Shown: positions 1 to 7,102, numbered from the stretch's first letter. The stretch is DNA of 8,378 bases from an uncultured Eubacteriales bacterium (GCA_902495025.1 CABUWB010000071.1:1-8378); one strand, 5' to 3'. Made by a program: numbers and translations. Notes: generated by a model not told the origin, from the letters alone.

Positions 1-13
1 AAACTCGTGATGG

Positions 14-105
14 CTGTTGCAAAGCAACAGAACAGCACGGATTGGTAGTTTCTACCGTTGCAAACTGAACAAAATGCAAGCATTTTGTTCAACGCCGTAA
101 GGCGT
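14..105. repeat. Cluster of four short perfect hairpins (intergenic repeat-like)
   Basis: Four perfect inverted repeats follow one another within 92 bases: CTGTTGC/GCAACAG (14-20 with 24-30, loop AAA), GGTAG/CTACC (44-48 with 52-56), GAACAAAATGC/GCATTTTGTTC (67-77 with 80-90, 11 base pairs), and ACGCC/GGCGT (92-96 with 101-105). None is followed by a T-run on either strand, so they are not ordinary intrinsic terminators. Serial hairpins between genes are typical of small non-coding repeat elements, but membership of a named family is not shown here. They lie beyond the 3' end of the metallopeptidase gene and might protect its transcript end. The element may continue past the left edge. Confidence 0.6.
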
Positions 106-106
106 A

Positions 107-119
107 TAAACTCTAATTT
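107..119 (-). repeat. 13-base repeat, inverted copy of 8316-8328
   Basis: Read on the minus strand this is AAATTAGAGTTTA, identical to plus-strand bases 8316-8328. In both copies the 13-mer lies between the outermost gene of the window and a hairpin-rich non-coding stretch, and both copies point outward. It may be a boundary sequence of a repeat family. It is AT-rich, so chance is not excluded. Confidence 0.45.
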
Positions 120-156
120 GCATTAATAAAAAATAGAGCTATCACAAAATTAATGC
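120..156. repeat. Inverted repeat GCATTAAT / ATTAATGC
   Basis: Bases 120-127 (GCATTAAT) pair perfectly with 149-156 (ATTAATGC) around a 21-base AT-rich loop. It sits just downstream of the metallopeptidase stop codon on the minus strand. The T-rich segment lies in the loop rather than after the stem, so the shape does not fit a Rho-independent terminator. It is probably part of the same repeat region as 14-105. Confidence 0.4.
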
Positions 157-174
157 GACAGCCCCATTAAAATA

Positions 175-885
175 TCAGTCATTTCTTCTTCCGCCAAAAA
201 CAATAAGTGCAAGCCTTAAAAGCTGTATTATTGATGTTGCAGCAGCGGCAACGTAGGTCATTGCGGCAGCCTTAAGCACCTTTTTGGCAGGCTTTATTTC
301 CTCTGGTGTGAGGAAATTATAATCGCCGAGCATTCTGAGCGCCCTTGATGATGCGTCAAACTCAACAGGCAGTGTTATCACCTGAAAGAGCACAACAAGT
401 GAGAAAAGCACAACGCCAACCTGTGCAATAAGCAGGCTGTTTGTAAGCGAGCCAAAAAGTATACCTATTATAATAAGCGGCATGGCGAGCTTACTGCTGA
501 AGCTTACAACAGGGAAAATGCTTGTACGCATCGCAAGCGGAGCATAGCTTACATGGTGCTGTACGGCATGACCTGTTTCGTGTGCGGCAACGCCGAGGGC
601 AGCCACGCTTGATGAGCCGTAAACACTCTCTGAAAGCCTTAAAACCTTGTTTGTTGGGTCGTAGTGGTCTGTAAGAGAGCCTCTTACAGGCTCAACCTGT
701 ACATCATGTATACCTGCCTGTTCAAGCAGTATGCGTGCAACGTCCGCACCGGTATAGCCCCTTGCATTACGCACCTTTGAATATTTATTAAAGGTTGAGC
801 TTACCTTGAACTGTGCATATATTGAGTATATTGCAACAACTATAAACAGAAGATACAAGAAATACTGCATTTGGTAATATCCCAT
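175..885 (-). CDS. YugP-like membrane zinc metallopeptidase
   Basis: A 236-residue integral membrane protein of the neutral zinc metallopeptidase family that includes B. subtilis YugP. It shows an N-terminal hydrophobic segment (about 7-23), the zinc-binding motif AAHETGH (HETGH at 102-106), a likely third-ligand region LPVEFDAS (173-180, E175 the candidate ligand), and further hydrophobic segments at about 134-172 and 208-230. The family is widespread in Firmicutes; its substrates are poorly known. I chose the ATG at 885: the longer frame starts at a GTG at 894, but that GTG is itself part of the Shine-Dalgarno sequence GGAGGTG (892-898), which lies 6 bases before the ATG. The gene follows fmt by 91 bases, a wider gap than elsewhere in the cluster, so it may be cotranscribed or have its own promoter. 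No canonical terminator follows it. In relatives this gene commonly sits between fmt and rsmB; no rsmB is visible here before the window edge. Confidence 0.92.
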   Translation of the reverse strand: MGYYQMQYFLYLLFIVVAIYSIYAQFKVSSTFNKYSKVRNARGYTGADVARILLEQAGIHDVQVEPVRGSLTDHYDPTNKVLRLSESVYGSSSVAALGVAAHETGHAVQHHVSYAPLAMRTSIFPVVSFSSKLAMPLIIIGILFGSLTNSLLIAQVGVVLFSLVVLFQVITLPVEFDASSRALRMLGDYNFLTPEEIKPAKKVLKAAAMTYVAAAATSIIQLLRLALIVFGGRRND

Positions 886-891
886 TATTAA

Positions 892-898
892 CACCTCC
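892..898 (-). promoter_or_regulatory. Shine-Dalgarno that fixes the metallopeptidase start
   Basis: The minus strand reads GGAGGTG here, a strong match to the 16S rRNA 3' end, followed by 6 bases and then ATG. The in-frame upstream GTG lies inside this site, so it cannot use it as its own ribosome binding site. Confidence 0.8.
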
Positions 899-976
899 GA
901 ATAATATACATTTGTCTGCTTTCAATATTAGTTACGTATATGGATATAATTTGTCTGTTGTAAAGCGTACAATAAT

Positions 977-1906
977 TTAATTAAGCACCGTACCCTTTTC
1001 AACAGCGTGTCCCCTCATATAGTCGGCAGAGGACATTTTTTTGCCGCCCTTTGCCTGCATTTCGCATATAAGTACAGCACCGTCCCCCGTTTTAACGGTA
1101 AAGCCTTTTTTTGCATTTACATCGACAATTTCACCCACAACACCGTCAAAGTTTCCGTCAGCCTTAACTGCACGCCATATTTTAAACTGTTCACCGTTAT
1201 AAAAAGTAAATGCGCCCGGCATAGGGTTAAAGCCCCTTATATGGTTTATTATATCCTGTGAGGATTTATTCCAGTCAATTGCGCCCATTTCCTTTTTAAT
1301 TTTTTTAGCATAGGTTGACAGGCTGTCGTCCTGCTTTTCGGGCTTTGCCGTACCGTTTTCAAGCATTTCCATTGCCTCAAGTACGGCAGGTGCGCCAATG
1401 GCGCTTATTTTATCGTAACGCGTACCGTAGGTGTCATCAGGCTCAATATCAACTGACTTTTTCAGGAGCATATCACCACAGTCAAGTCCCTCTGCCATAT
1501 ACATAATGGTAACGCCCGACTGTGTTTCACCGTCAATTATTGCCCTCTGTACGGGCGCAGCACCCCTGTACCTTGGCAAAAGCGAGCCATGTATGTTGAT
1601 ACAGCCTAAACGTGGCGACTCCAGTATGCTTACGGGCAAAAGCTGACCGTATGCGGCAACTACAATAATATCTGCATTAAGTCCCTTAATATACTCTATT
1701 GCCTCATCGGTTTTGATATTTTCGGGCTGGTAAACAGGTATATTGTGCTTTAACGCCTCCTCCTTTACGGGAGTAGGTACAAGGTGCTTGCCCCTGCCCT
1801 TTGGCTTATCGGGCTGGCTGATAACTGCAAGCACCTCATGCTTTTGCGCAATTGCACTAAGCGCAGGTACGGCAAAATCGGGTGTACCCATATAAATTAC
1901 CTTCAT
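977..1906 (-). CDS. fmt: Methionyl-tRNA formyltransferase
   Basis: A 309-residue cytoplasmic enzyme that transfers a formyl group from 10-formyl-tetrahydrofolate to Met-tRNA(fMet), making the initiator tRNA. The N-terminal formyltransferase domain starts with MKVIYMGTPDFAVPAL and carries the active-site triad in order: Asn104 and His106 in CINIHGSLLPRYRGAAP, and Asp142 in GLDCGD. The C-terminal tRNA-binding domain runs from about residue 205 (GAIDWNKSS, then HIRGFNPMPGAF). The length is usual for the family. The start has a GAGGAG ribosome binding site (1916-1921) lying in the last codons of def, and only 6 bases separate the def stop from the fmt ATG, so the two are probably translationally coupled. 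This fits their jobs: Fmt adds the formyl group that Def later removes. Confidence 0.97.
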   Translation of the reverse strand: MKVIYMGTPDFAVPALSAIAQKHEVLAVISQPDKPKGRGKHLVPTPVKEEALKHNIPVYQPENIKTDEAIEYIKGLNADIIVVAAYGQLLPVSILESPRLGCINIHGSLLPRYRGAAPVQRAIIDGETQSGVTIMYMAEGLDCGDMLLKKSVDIEPDDTYGTRYDKISAIGAPAVLEAMEMLENGTAKPEKQDDSLSTYAKKIKKEMGAIDWNKSSQDIINHIRGFNPMPGAFTFYNGEQFKIWRAVKADGNFDGVVGEIVDVNAKKGFTVKTGDGAVLICEMQAKGGKKMSSADYMRGHAVEKGTVLN

Positions 1907-1912
1907 TTAAAA

Positions 1913-2407
1913 TCACTCCTCGATATCTTCTTCATCCTCGTAGTTGTCATAGTCCACGTCCTCCAGCTCACCCTCAACAAGGTCTGTATAGAGTATGCCG
2001 TCAAGGTGGTCTATCTCGTGGCAGAATGCCCTTGCAAGCAAACCTTCGCCCTCCATAACAAAGCGGTCGCCGTCCCTGTCGGTTGCCTCAACCCTTACAC
2101 GCTCCGGTCTTGTAACCTGACCCTGCTTTCCCGGTACGCTCAGGCAGCCCTCGTTGCCGCACTGTGCACCGCTCTGCTCAATTATAACAGGGTTAATAAG
2201 CTCAATAAGTCCCTCGCCCACGTCAATTACAACAACACGTCTTAACACACCAACCTGTGGTGCGGCAAGACCTACGCCGTTAGCGGCATACATGGTTTCT
2301 GCCATATCGTCAAGCAGGGTTAAAATCCTGTCGTTTATTTCGCCTACGCTCTTACATTTCTTTCTTAAAATTTCGTCCTCTGATGTTCTTACAAGTCTTG
2401 TAGCCAT
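1913..2407 (-). CDS. def: Peptide deformylase
   Basis: A 164-residue metalloenzyme that removes the N-formyl group from nascent proteins as they leave the ribosome. All three family motifs are present in order: GVGLAAPQ (44-51), EGCLS (86-90, metal ligand Cys88) and HEIDH (130-134, with the catalytic Glu131 and two His ligands). The catalytic core ends near residue 147; the remaining residues form an unusually acidic tail rich in Asp, Glu and Tyr (about 146-164). The start ATG is preceded by AGGAGGA (2412-2418) at 4 bases. This site overlaps the priA stop codon (TAG, 2417-2419), which suggests coupling to priA. Def is followed at once by fmt, the usual bacterial pairing. Confidence 0.97.
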   Translation of the reverse strand: MATRLVRTSEDEILRKKCKSVGEINDRILTLLDDMAETMYAANGVGLAAPQVGVLRRVVVIDVGEGLIELINPVIIEQSGAQCGNEGCLSVPGKQGQVTRPERVRVEATDRDGDRFVMEGEGLLARAFCHEIDHLDGILYTDLVEGELEDVDYDNYEDEEDIEE

Positions 2408-2416
2408 AATTTCCTC

Positions 2417-4624
2417 CTATATGCTGTAATTTGGGTTAAGTGCTATACTTACGCTTACGCCTCCAAAGCCCTTTAATGCCGAAAACTTATCCACGCAGTA
2501 AAGCACATAAGCCTTAATTTTTTCCTCATTTTCACATTTAACCAGAATTCTGTAACGGTATCTGTTATTGATTTTTGATATAACGGCAGGTACGGGACCA
2601 AGCCGCTCAAACATATTATTTTTGTTGTAGTGTGCAAGTACGGCAGCCATTGCATCAGCCGCCTGCCTTGCCCTCTCCTCGTCCTCCGAGGATATAAGTA
2701 TATAAAACACATTGGTAAAGGGTGGATATCCCATAACCCTTCTGAAGGATATTTCTTCATTAAAATATGTGTTGTAGTCGTTGTTCTGTGTACAGACTAT
2801 GCTGTAATGCTGCGGATTATAGGTCTGTATAAACACCCTGCCACTCTCATCAGCCCTTCCTGCACGACCCGAAACCTGTGTAAGCAGACCGTAGGTAATT
2901 TCACCCGAGCGGTAGTCATTCATATTAAGTGAGAGGTCGGCAGCTATTACACCAACAAGCGTAACTGCAGGGAAGTCAAGCCCCTTTGCAATCATCTGTG
3001 TACCTATCAGAATATCTGCATCACCCCTGCGAAAGCTCTCCAGTATATCGGTATGGCTGTTCTTTTTTGAGGTAGTGTCCCTGTCCATGCGCAGCACCCT
3101 TGCAGAGGGAAAAAGGCGCAGTATTTCCTGCTCTATTTTTTCCGTACCCGTACCAAAGTATTTTATGTACTTTGAGCCGCATTTAGGGCATACCTCGGGC
3201 AGGCGCACACTTTTGCCGCAGTAGTGGCACACAAGATTATTTTCTCCCTTATGATAGGTATAGTTGACGTTGCAGTTATCGCACGTCATAACATAGCCGC
3301 AGCTTCGGCACGACACAAAGGTCGAGTAGCCACGCCTGTTTAAAAACAGGATAGTCTGCTTTTTATTATTTAGGTTATCGGCAATTGCCGCTTTCAAATC
3401 CCTTGAAAAGATTGAATAGTTGCCCGCCGCAAGCTCTCTGCGCATATCACAAATATTTATCTGCGGCATAGTCATATTAACCCTGTGGCGCATTTCAGCA
3501 AGGGCATATTCACCCGTAATGGTTTTGTAATAGCTGACAACTGACGGTGTAGCACTGCCAAGCACCACCTTTGCACCATAAAGGCGTGAAAGCTCCAGTG
3601 CAGTTTCCCTTGCATCATAGTGGGGAGAATTATCCGCCTTATAGCTGGACTCATGCTCCTCGTCGATTATAATTATACCAAGTTTTTCAAACGGTGTAAA
3701 TATGGCAGAGCGTGGGCCAATCATAATATCAATTTCACCCTCTGCCGCCCTTGTCCACTGGTCATAGCGCTCACCATCCGACATACGTGAGTGTGTAAGT
3801 GAAACCCTGTCGCCAAACCTTGACACAAACCTGTCAACCGTCTGCGGTGTAAGTGATATTTCGGGTACAAGCACTATTGCCTGTCTGCCCTGTGCAAGCG
3901 TTTTTTCAATAAGGCGCAGGTAAACCTCCGTTTTGCCGCTGCCTGTTACGCCATGCAGCAGAACGGGTCGGCTTTCGGCATTTATTTTATCAATAACCAC
4001 CTGCTGCTCATCGGTAAGGGTCGGCTTTTCCTGACTGCTTACGCTGCCGCTGTAATTGCCCCTGTATGTGCGGTGCTCCGTTATTTTTAAAATGCCCTTT
4101 TTTACAAGGGCATTAACAGGTGCATTGTCAATATCGAGTATGCTTTTTATATGGCTGAGCGGTATCTGTGCATCACCCCTGAAAAGGCTTAACACCATTT
4201 TCTGCTTGCTTTCCCTTTTCATCACCTTGTCAATAAGGGTCTGTATATCGGGGTTTGAGTAATCTATGGCGGCACAGCGGAAGGTTTTGCAGCTTACCGC
4301 CTTTGGCGCAATAAGGTGCAGGCACTCGTTAAAGGTGGCATAATACTTTTTGCTCATCCATGAGGCAAGCTGTATTCTTTTATCGCTTAAAACGCTGTAC
4401 TGCTCATGTATGCCAAGCACAGGCTTAAGCCGCTCCTCCTCCACTTCGCTTGTGCCGGAAAAGCCCAGCACATAGCCCTCTGTACGTCTGTTGCCGCTGC
4501 CAAAGGGTACATATACCCTCATACCTACACTTAGCCTGTCAGACAAATCGGGAGGTATAATATAATGAAATATCCTGTCCACCCGCCTGTGCGGCACGCT
4601 CACTCTTACAAGCGCATACTTCAT
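2417..4624 (-). CDS. priA: Primosomal protein N' (replication restart helicase PriA)
   Basis: A 735-residue superfamily 2 DNA helicase that recognises stalled forks and D-loops and reloads the replicative helicase. The N-terminal DNA-binding domain (about 1-105) precedes the helicase core: Walker A GVTGSGKT (225-232), DEEH box (321-324), GSATPS (356-361), GTGTEK (491-496) and QVSGRAGR (583-590). Eight cysteines form the two zinc-binding sites inserted in the core (439, 442, 448, 451, 466, 469, 479, 482). The C-terminal domain follows. I chose the ATG at 4624 rather than the upstream GTG at 4633: the GTG lies inside the Shine-Dalgarno GGGAGGTG, 6 bases before the ATG, and MKYALVRV fits the family N-terminus. 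It lies 35 bases after rpoZ, where many Firmicutes carry coaBC; that gene is absent here. Confidence 0.97.
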   Translation of the reverse strand: MKYALVRVSVPHRRVDRIFHYIIPPDLSDRLSVGMRVYVPFGSGNRRTEGYVLGFSGTSEVEEERLKPVLGIHEQYSVLSDKRIQLASWMSKKYYATFNECLHLIAPKAVSCKTFRCAAIDYSNPDIQTLIDKVMKRESKQKMVLSLFRGDAQIPLSHIKSILDIDNAPVNALVKKGILKITEHRTYRGNYSGSVSSQEKPTLTDEQQVVIDKINAESRPVLLHGVTGSGKTEVYLRLIEKTLAQGRQAIVLVPEISLTPQTVDRFVSRFGDRVSLTHSRMSDGERYDQWTRAAEGEIDIMIGPRSAIFTPFEKLGIIIIDEEHESSYKADNSPHYDARETALELSRLYGAKVVLGSATPSVVSYYKTITGEYALAEMRHRVNMTMPQINICDMRRELAAGNYSIFSRDLKAAIADNLNNKKQTILFLNRRGYSTFVSCRSCGYVMTCDNCNVNYTYHKGENNLVCHYCGKSVRLPEVCPKCGSKYIKYFGTGTEKIEQEILRLFPSARVLRMDRDTTSKKNSHTDILESFRRGDADILIGTQMIAKGLDFPAVTLVGVIAADLSLNMNDYRSGEITYGLLTQVSGRAGRADESGRVFIQTYNPQHYSIVCTQNNDYNTYFNEEISFRRVMGYPPFTNVFYILISSEDEERARQAADAMAAVLAHYNKNNMFERLGPVPAVISKINNRYRYRILVKCENEEKIKAYVLYCVDKFSALKGFGGVSVSIALNPNYSI

Positions 4625-4630
4625 TATACC

Positions 4631-4638
4631 CACCTCCC
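4631..4638 (-). promoter_or_regulatory. Shine-Dalgarno that fixes the priA start
   Basis: The minus strand reads GGGAGGTG, then 6 bases, then ATG at 4624. The alternative GTG start is the last three bases of this site. The arrangement is the same as at the metallopeptidase gene. Confidence 0.8.
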
Positions 4639-4659
4639 GATTGTTAAAAGGAATATAAA

Positions 4660-5073
4660 TTATTCCTCGTCCTCATCTTCATCAAAGTCAATAAACTCAT
4701 CAACACCGTCATCAGAGTCAAGCATTGTCTGCATTTCCTCATCAATCACAGGCGCCTCATTTTCAGCAGCCTCATTTTCAGCCTTAACCTTTTCAAGGTC
4801 AGCCTTAATATCAACCTCGGGCTTTTTAGCAAGGTTAAGCACTGTACCCTCGCCCTCGCCTACAACCTGGATTTTACCCTCGTAAAGCTCCTGCACTGCA
4901 GTTGAAACAGGCTTGCCTTCATTATAGCCCTCAACCATAGGCTCGTCGCCGTCAATAAGCTGCCTTGCTCTCTTGGCTGCGGCAATAACAATGGTGTAAC
5001 GGCTGTTTATAGCCTTGCCCTCACCGTTTTCATTAAGTACGTCCATAAGCTCTGCATAAGATGGCTTTAACAT
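4660..5073 (-). CDS. rpoZ: RNA polymerase omega subunit with long acidic C-terminal tail
   Basis: A 137-residue omega subunit, which helps assemble and stabilise RNA polymerase by holding the beta' C-terminus. The conserved fold is clear: MLKPSYAELM at the start and NSRYTIVIAAAKRARQLIDG (23-42), followed by the PVSTAVQELYEGKI segment (55-68). Usual omega proteins are roughly 65-95 residues; this one has about 50 extra. The extension (from about 88) has a charged stretch with the near-repeat AENEA-AENEA (98-107) and ends in a strongly acidic run (DFDEDEDEE at 129-137). The start lies 2 bases after the gmk stop, with a GGGAG ribosome binding site (5084-5088) inside the gmk 3' end. The core assignment is secure; the role of the tail is unknown. 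Confidence 0.95.
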   Translation of the reverse strand: MLKPSYAELMDVLNENGEGKAINSRYTIVIAAAKRARQLIDGDEPMVEGYNEGKPVSTAVQELYEGKIQVVGEGEGTVLNLAKKPEVDIKADLEKVKAENEAAENEAPVIDEEMQTMLDSDDGVDEFIDFDEDEDEE

Positions 5074-5075
5074 AA

Positions 5076-5681
5076 TTATTCCACTCCCTTTAAAGTATTT
5101 TTAATATCAGTATTTCTTGCTGTTTTGCGGCGCTCCGCCCTTACTATGGAGCGAATGTCGCTTACTGCCTCGTCAATATCATCATTGACTACAACATAAT
5201 CATAATTATCTATAAGATCAAGCTCCTCAAGCGCCCTTGCAAGCCTTTTTTCAATTACATCGGCAGTTTCCGTACCTCTGCCGACAAGCCTTGACTCAAG
5301 CTCCTTTATTGAAGGTGGCGCAAGAAAAACAAGCACCGCCTCGGGGCATCTCTCCTTTACCTGAAAAGCACCCTTGACCTCAATTTCCAGTATTACGTTT
5401 TTGCCCTCGTCAAGCATTGCCTGAACGTAGGGTGCGGGAGTACCGTAATAATTACCGCAAAACTCCGCATACTCCAAAAACTCATTATCTGCAATCATTT
5501 TTTCAAACTCGTCCCTTGTTTTGAAAAAATAATTGATACCGTCCTTTTCTCCCTCTCTCGGGGAGCGTGTTGTTGCCGATACCGACAGCGCATAGCCGCC
5601 GCCCGTTATAAGCCTGCCCATAACGGTACCCTTGCCTGCACCCGACGGACCCGAAACAACCACCAGCAGTCCCTTATCCAT
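5076..5681 (-). CDS. gmk: Guanylate kinase
   Basis: A 201-residue cytoplasmic enzyme that phosphorylates GMP (and dGMP) to GDP with ATP, essential for GTP supply and for salvage. The P-loop GPSGAGKGT is at 11-19. The GMP-binding region follows: SATTRSPREGEKDGINYFF (35-53), then FLEYAEFCGNYYGTP (68-82) and ILEIEVKGA (97-105). The lid region includes RGTE (135-138). The length is usual for bacterial enzymes. The ATG is preceded by AGGAGG (5689-5694), which lies inside the last sense codons of remA. Only 2 bases separate the genes, so translational coupling is likely. Its place after yicC and remA is conserved in Firmicutes. Confidence 0.97.
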   Translation of the reverse strand: MDKGLLVVVSGPSGAGKGTVMGRLITGGGYALSVSATTRSPREGEKDGINYFFKTRDEFEKMIADNEFLEYAEFCGNYYGTPAPYVQAMLDEGKNVILEIEVKGAFQVKERCPEAVLVFLAPPSIKELESRLVGRGTETADVIEKRLARALEELDLIDNYDYVVVNDDIDEAVSDIRSIVRAERRKTARNTDIKNTLKGVE

Positions 5682-5683
5682 AT

Positions 5684-5974
5684 TTAAGCCTCCTGCATAT
5701 CGTCAATTTCAATGGTATCCTGTGTATCCTTGCCCGCAATTCTGCCTGCAATGGTTTCAGGCTGAATTGAGGATAAAACTATATAATCGCTGTCGGTAAT
5801 AATGACCGCCCTTGTACGTCTGCCGTAGGTAGCGTCAATAATTATGCCCTTGTCCTTACCGTCGGATATAAGCCTTTTGATAGGTGCGGACTCGGGGCTG
5901 ACTATGGCAATTATGCGGTTAGCCATCATAATATTGCCAAAGCCTATGTTAATAAGCTTGTTGTTCTGCTGCAT
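5684..5974 (-). CDS. remA: RemA-family DNA-binding regulator (DUF370)
   Basis: A 96-residue protein of the RemA family. In B. subtilis RemA is a DNA-binding protein that activates extracellular matrix genes and osmoprotection genes. The family signature is nearly complete: INIGFGN (8-14), ANRIIAIVSPESAPIKR (18-34) and DATYGRRTRAVIITDSD (47-63), followed by QPET (71-74). The C-terminal 20 or so residues are acidic and less conserved. The start ATG has a CGGAG-type ribosome binding site (GGAG at 5983-5986, 8 bases away). It sits 15 bases after yicC and 2 bases before gmk. In an anaerobe without a known Bacillus-type matrix its targets may differ; the regulatory role is inferred from the family. 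Confidence 0.95.
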   Translation of the reverse strand: MQQNNKLINIGFGNIMMANRIIAIVSPESAPIKRLISDGKDKGIIIDATYGRRTRAVIITDSDYIVLSSIQPETIAGRIAGKDTQDTIEIDDMQEA

Positions 5975-5989
5975 TATATCAACTCCGAC

Positions 5990-6871
5990 TTACTCAAAAT
6001 TCTGTATCTGTTCCCTTATCTTTTCAATCTCGCTCTTGGTATCCACAATGGTATTGGTAATTTCAAGGTCGTTTGACTTTGAGCCCATTGTGTTTACCTC
6101 CCTGTTCATCTCCTGCACAAGGAAGTCAAGCTTTCTGCCTACGGGTACGCTTTCTGAAAGTATGGAGCGCATCTGTGAAATATGGCTGAACATTCTTGTA
6201 ATTTCCTCATCAATGCACGCCTTGTCCGCAAAGAGTGCAACCTCGGTAATTATTCTTGACTCGTCAAGGTTAAGCTCCTTTATTTCGGAAAGCCTTTCAA
6301 GCAGACGTTCCCTGTAATCAGCCGCAACAAGGGGCGCTCTTTTTTCAACCCTCTTAATTGCTGCCTCAATGCCGTCAAGCTTATCAAGGATATTGGCTTT
6401 GAGCGCCTCACCCTCCGTTTCACGCATTGCAACAAAGTTTTCAAGCGCCTGCTTTGCCGCTGTTTCAAGGCACTCCCATATATGGTCTGCCTCCTCCTCG
6501 GCTGCGGTATTCTTTTCAACCGTTACAAGGTCGGGGAAACGTGCAACAAGGCTTAAACTTATCTTATCATCAATACTGTATTTATCCTTTATTGTGTTAA
6601 GAGCCTCAATGTAGCCCTCTGCAAGAGCCTCGTTCACCTTAACCGAAACATCGTCCTTTGAGTAGCTCTCAAAATTGATGTATACATCGGTCTTGCCTCT
6701 GAATATATCTGATGCAAGCAGCTTTTTTACCCTGTCCTCATACATAAGCATGGCTCTTGGCATTTTAATTGTTATATCATTATATCTGTGATTTACCGAT
6801 TTAATTTCTACAATAAATCTTCTGTCATACAGCAGAGCCTCGCCCCTGCCGTAGCCTGTCATACTTCTCAT
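5990..6871 (-). CDS. yicC: YicC/YloC family endoribonuclease
   Basis: A 293-residue protein of the YicC/YloC family; E. coli YicC and B. subtilis YloC act as endoribonucleases. The N-terminal domain shows MTGYGRG (4-10), SVNHRY (25-30) and RGKTDVYI (58-65). The C-terminal DUF1732 domain shows DEEITR (221-226) and the conserved stretch from GRKLDFL (245-251) to MGSKSND (262-268), ending in a helical segment. The length is usual. I kept the first ATG (MRSMTG) because AAGGGG at 6881-6886 lies 9 bases upstream; the next Met would be 18 bases away. It is the first gene of the minus-strand operon, about 44 bases after the predicted transcription start. Its position next to remA and gmk is conserved in Firmicutes. 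Confidence 0.95.
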   Translation of the reverse strand: MRSMTGYGRGEALLYDRRFIVEIKSVNHRYNDITIKMPRAMLMYEDRVKKLLASDIFRGKTDVYINFESYSKDDVSVKVNEALAEGYIEALNTIKDKYSIDDKISLSLVARFPDLVTVEKNTAAEEEADHIWECLETAAKQALENFVAMRETEGEALKANILDKLDGIEAAIKRVEKRAPLVAADYRERLLERLSEIKELNLDESRIITEVALFADKACIDEEITRMFSHISQMRSILSESVPVGRKLDFLVQEMNREVNTMGSKSNDLEITNTIVDTKSEIEKIREQIQNFE

Positions 6872-6921
6872 TAATCTTTACCCCTTATAGTCTTTTGTAT
6901 ACTGCCAAGCATACATATTTT

Positions 6922-6950
6922 ATTATACGTTATTTACAAATCAATGTCAA
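6922..6950 (-). promoter_or_regulatory. Perfect sigma-A promoter for the yicC operon
   Basis: On the minus strand TTGACA (6950-6945) is followed after exactly 17 bases by TATAAT (6927-6922). Both hexamers and the spacing match the consensus perfectly. Transcription would start near 6915 and give a 5' leader of about 44 bases before yicC. No other strong promoter is apparent before fmt, so this one probably serves the whole yicC-to-fmt cluster. Confidence 0.85.
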
Positions 6951-6990
6951 CTTTATATTTGAAAATAACCCTCCTGCACTTTACCCGCAT

Positions 6991-7019
6991 TTTACACTGT
7001 AACAAAAATTTAATATAAA
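6991..7019 (+). promoter_or_regulatory. Upstream sigma-A-like promoter for the HPr-like gene
   Basis: TTTACA (6991-6996), a 17-base spacer, then TATAAA (7014-7019); each hexamer has one mismatch to consensus. Transcription would start near 7026, giving a leader of about 250 bases. It is the first of two tandem candidates. The stretch 6951-6990 between the divergent promoters holds nothing I recognise. Confidence 0.55.
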
Positions 7020-7045
7020 AATACCTGTTTATGGCAAATATGCGG

Positions 7046-7074
7046 TTGACAAAATCAGTTTTGAGGGTTAATAT
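7046..7074 (+). promoter_or_regulatory. Downstream sigma-A-like promoter for the HPr-like gene
   Basis: A perfect -35 TTGACA (7046-7051), a 17-base spacer and TAATAT (7069-7074, 4 of 6 matches). Transcription would start near 7081, about 22 bases before the structured leader begins, so the whole structure would be in the RNA. Confidence 0.55.
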
Positions 7075-7102
7075 ATAGGTGAAAGTTAAGATTATAGTTT
7101 AG

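Noticed and set aside
120..156. An intrinsic terminator for the metallopeptidase gene
   Set aside because: The only T-run lies in the loop of the inverted repeat, not after the stem, and the stem is AT-rich.
935..964. A promoter TTTACA-18-TATACG upstream of the metallopeptidase gene on the minus strand
   Set aside because: The -10 hexamer matches at only 4 of 6 positions and the spacing is not ideal; too weak to list as a feature.
1784..2245. A plus-strand open frame of 153 codons
   Set aside because: It is antisense to fmt and def, which have complete family motifs, and it lacks a ribosome binding site and any recognisable domain.
5844..6317. A plus-strand open frame of 157 codons
   Set aside because: It is antisense to remA and yicC, both clearly real; its hydrophobic composition is what the complement of these codons gives.
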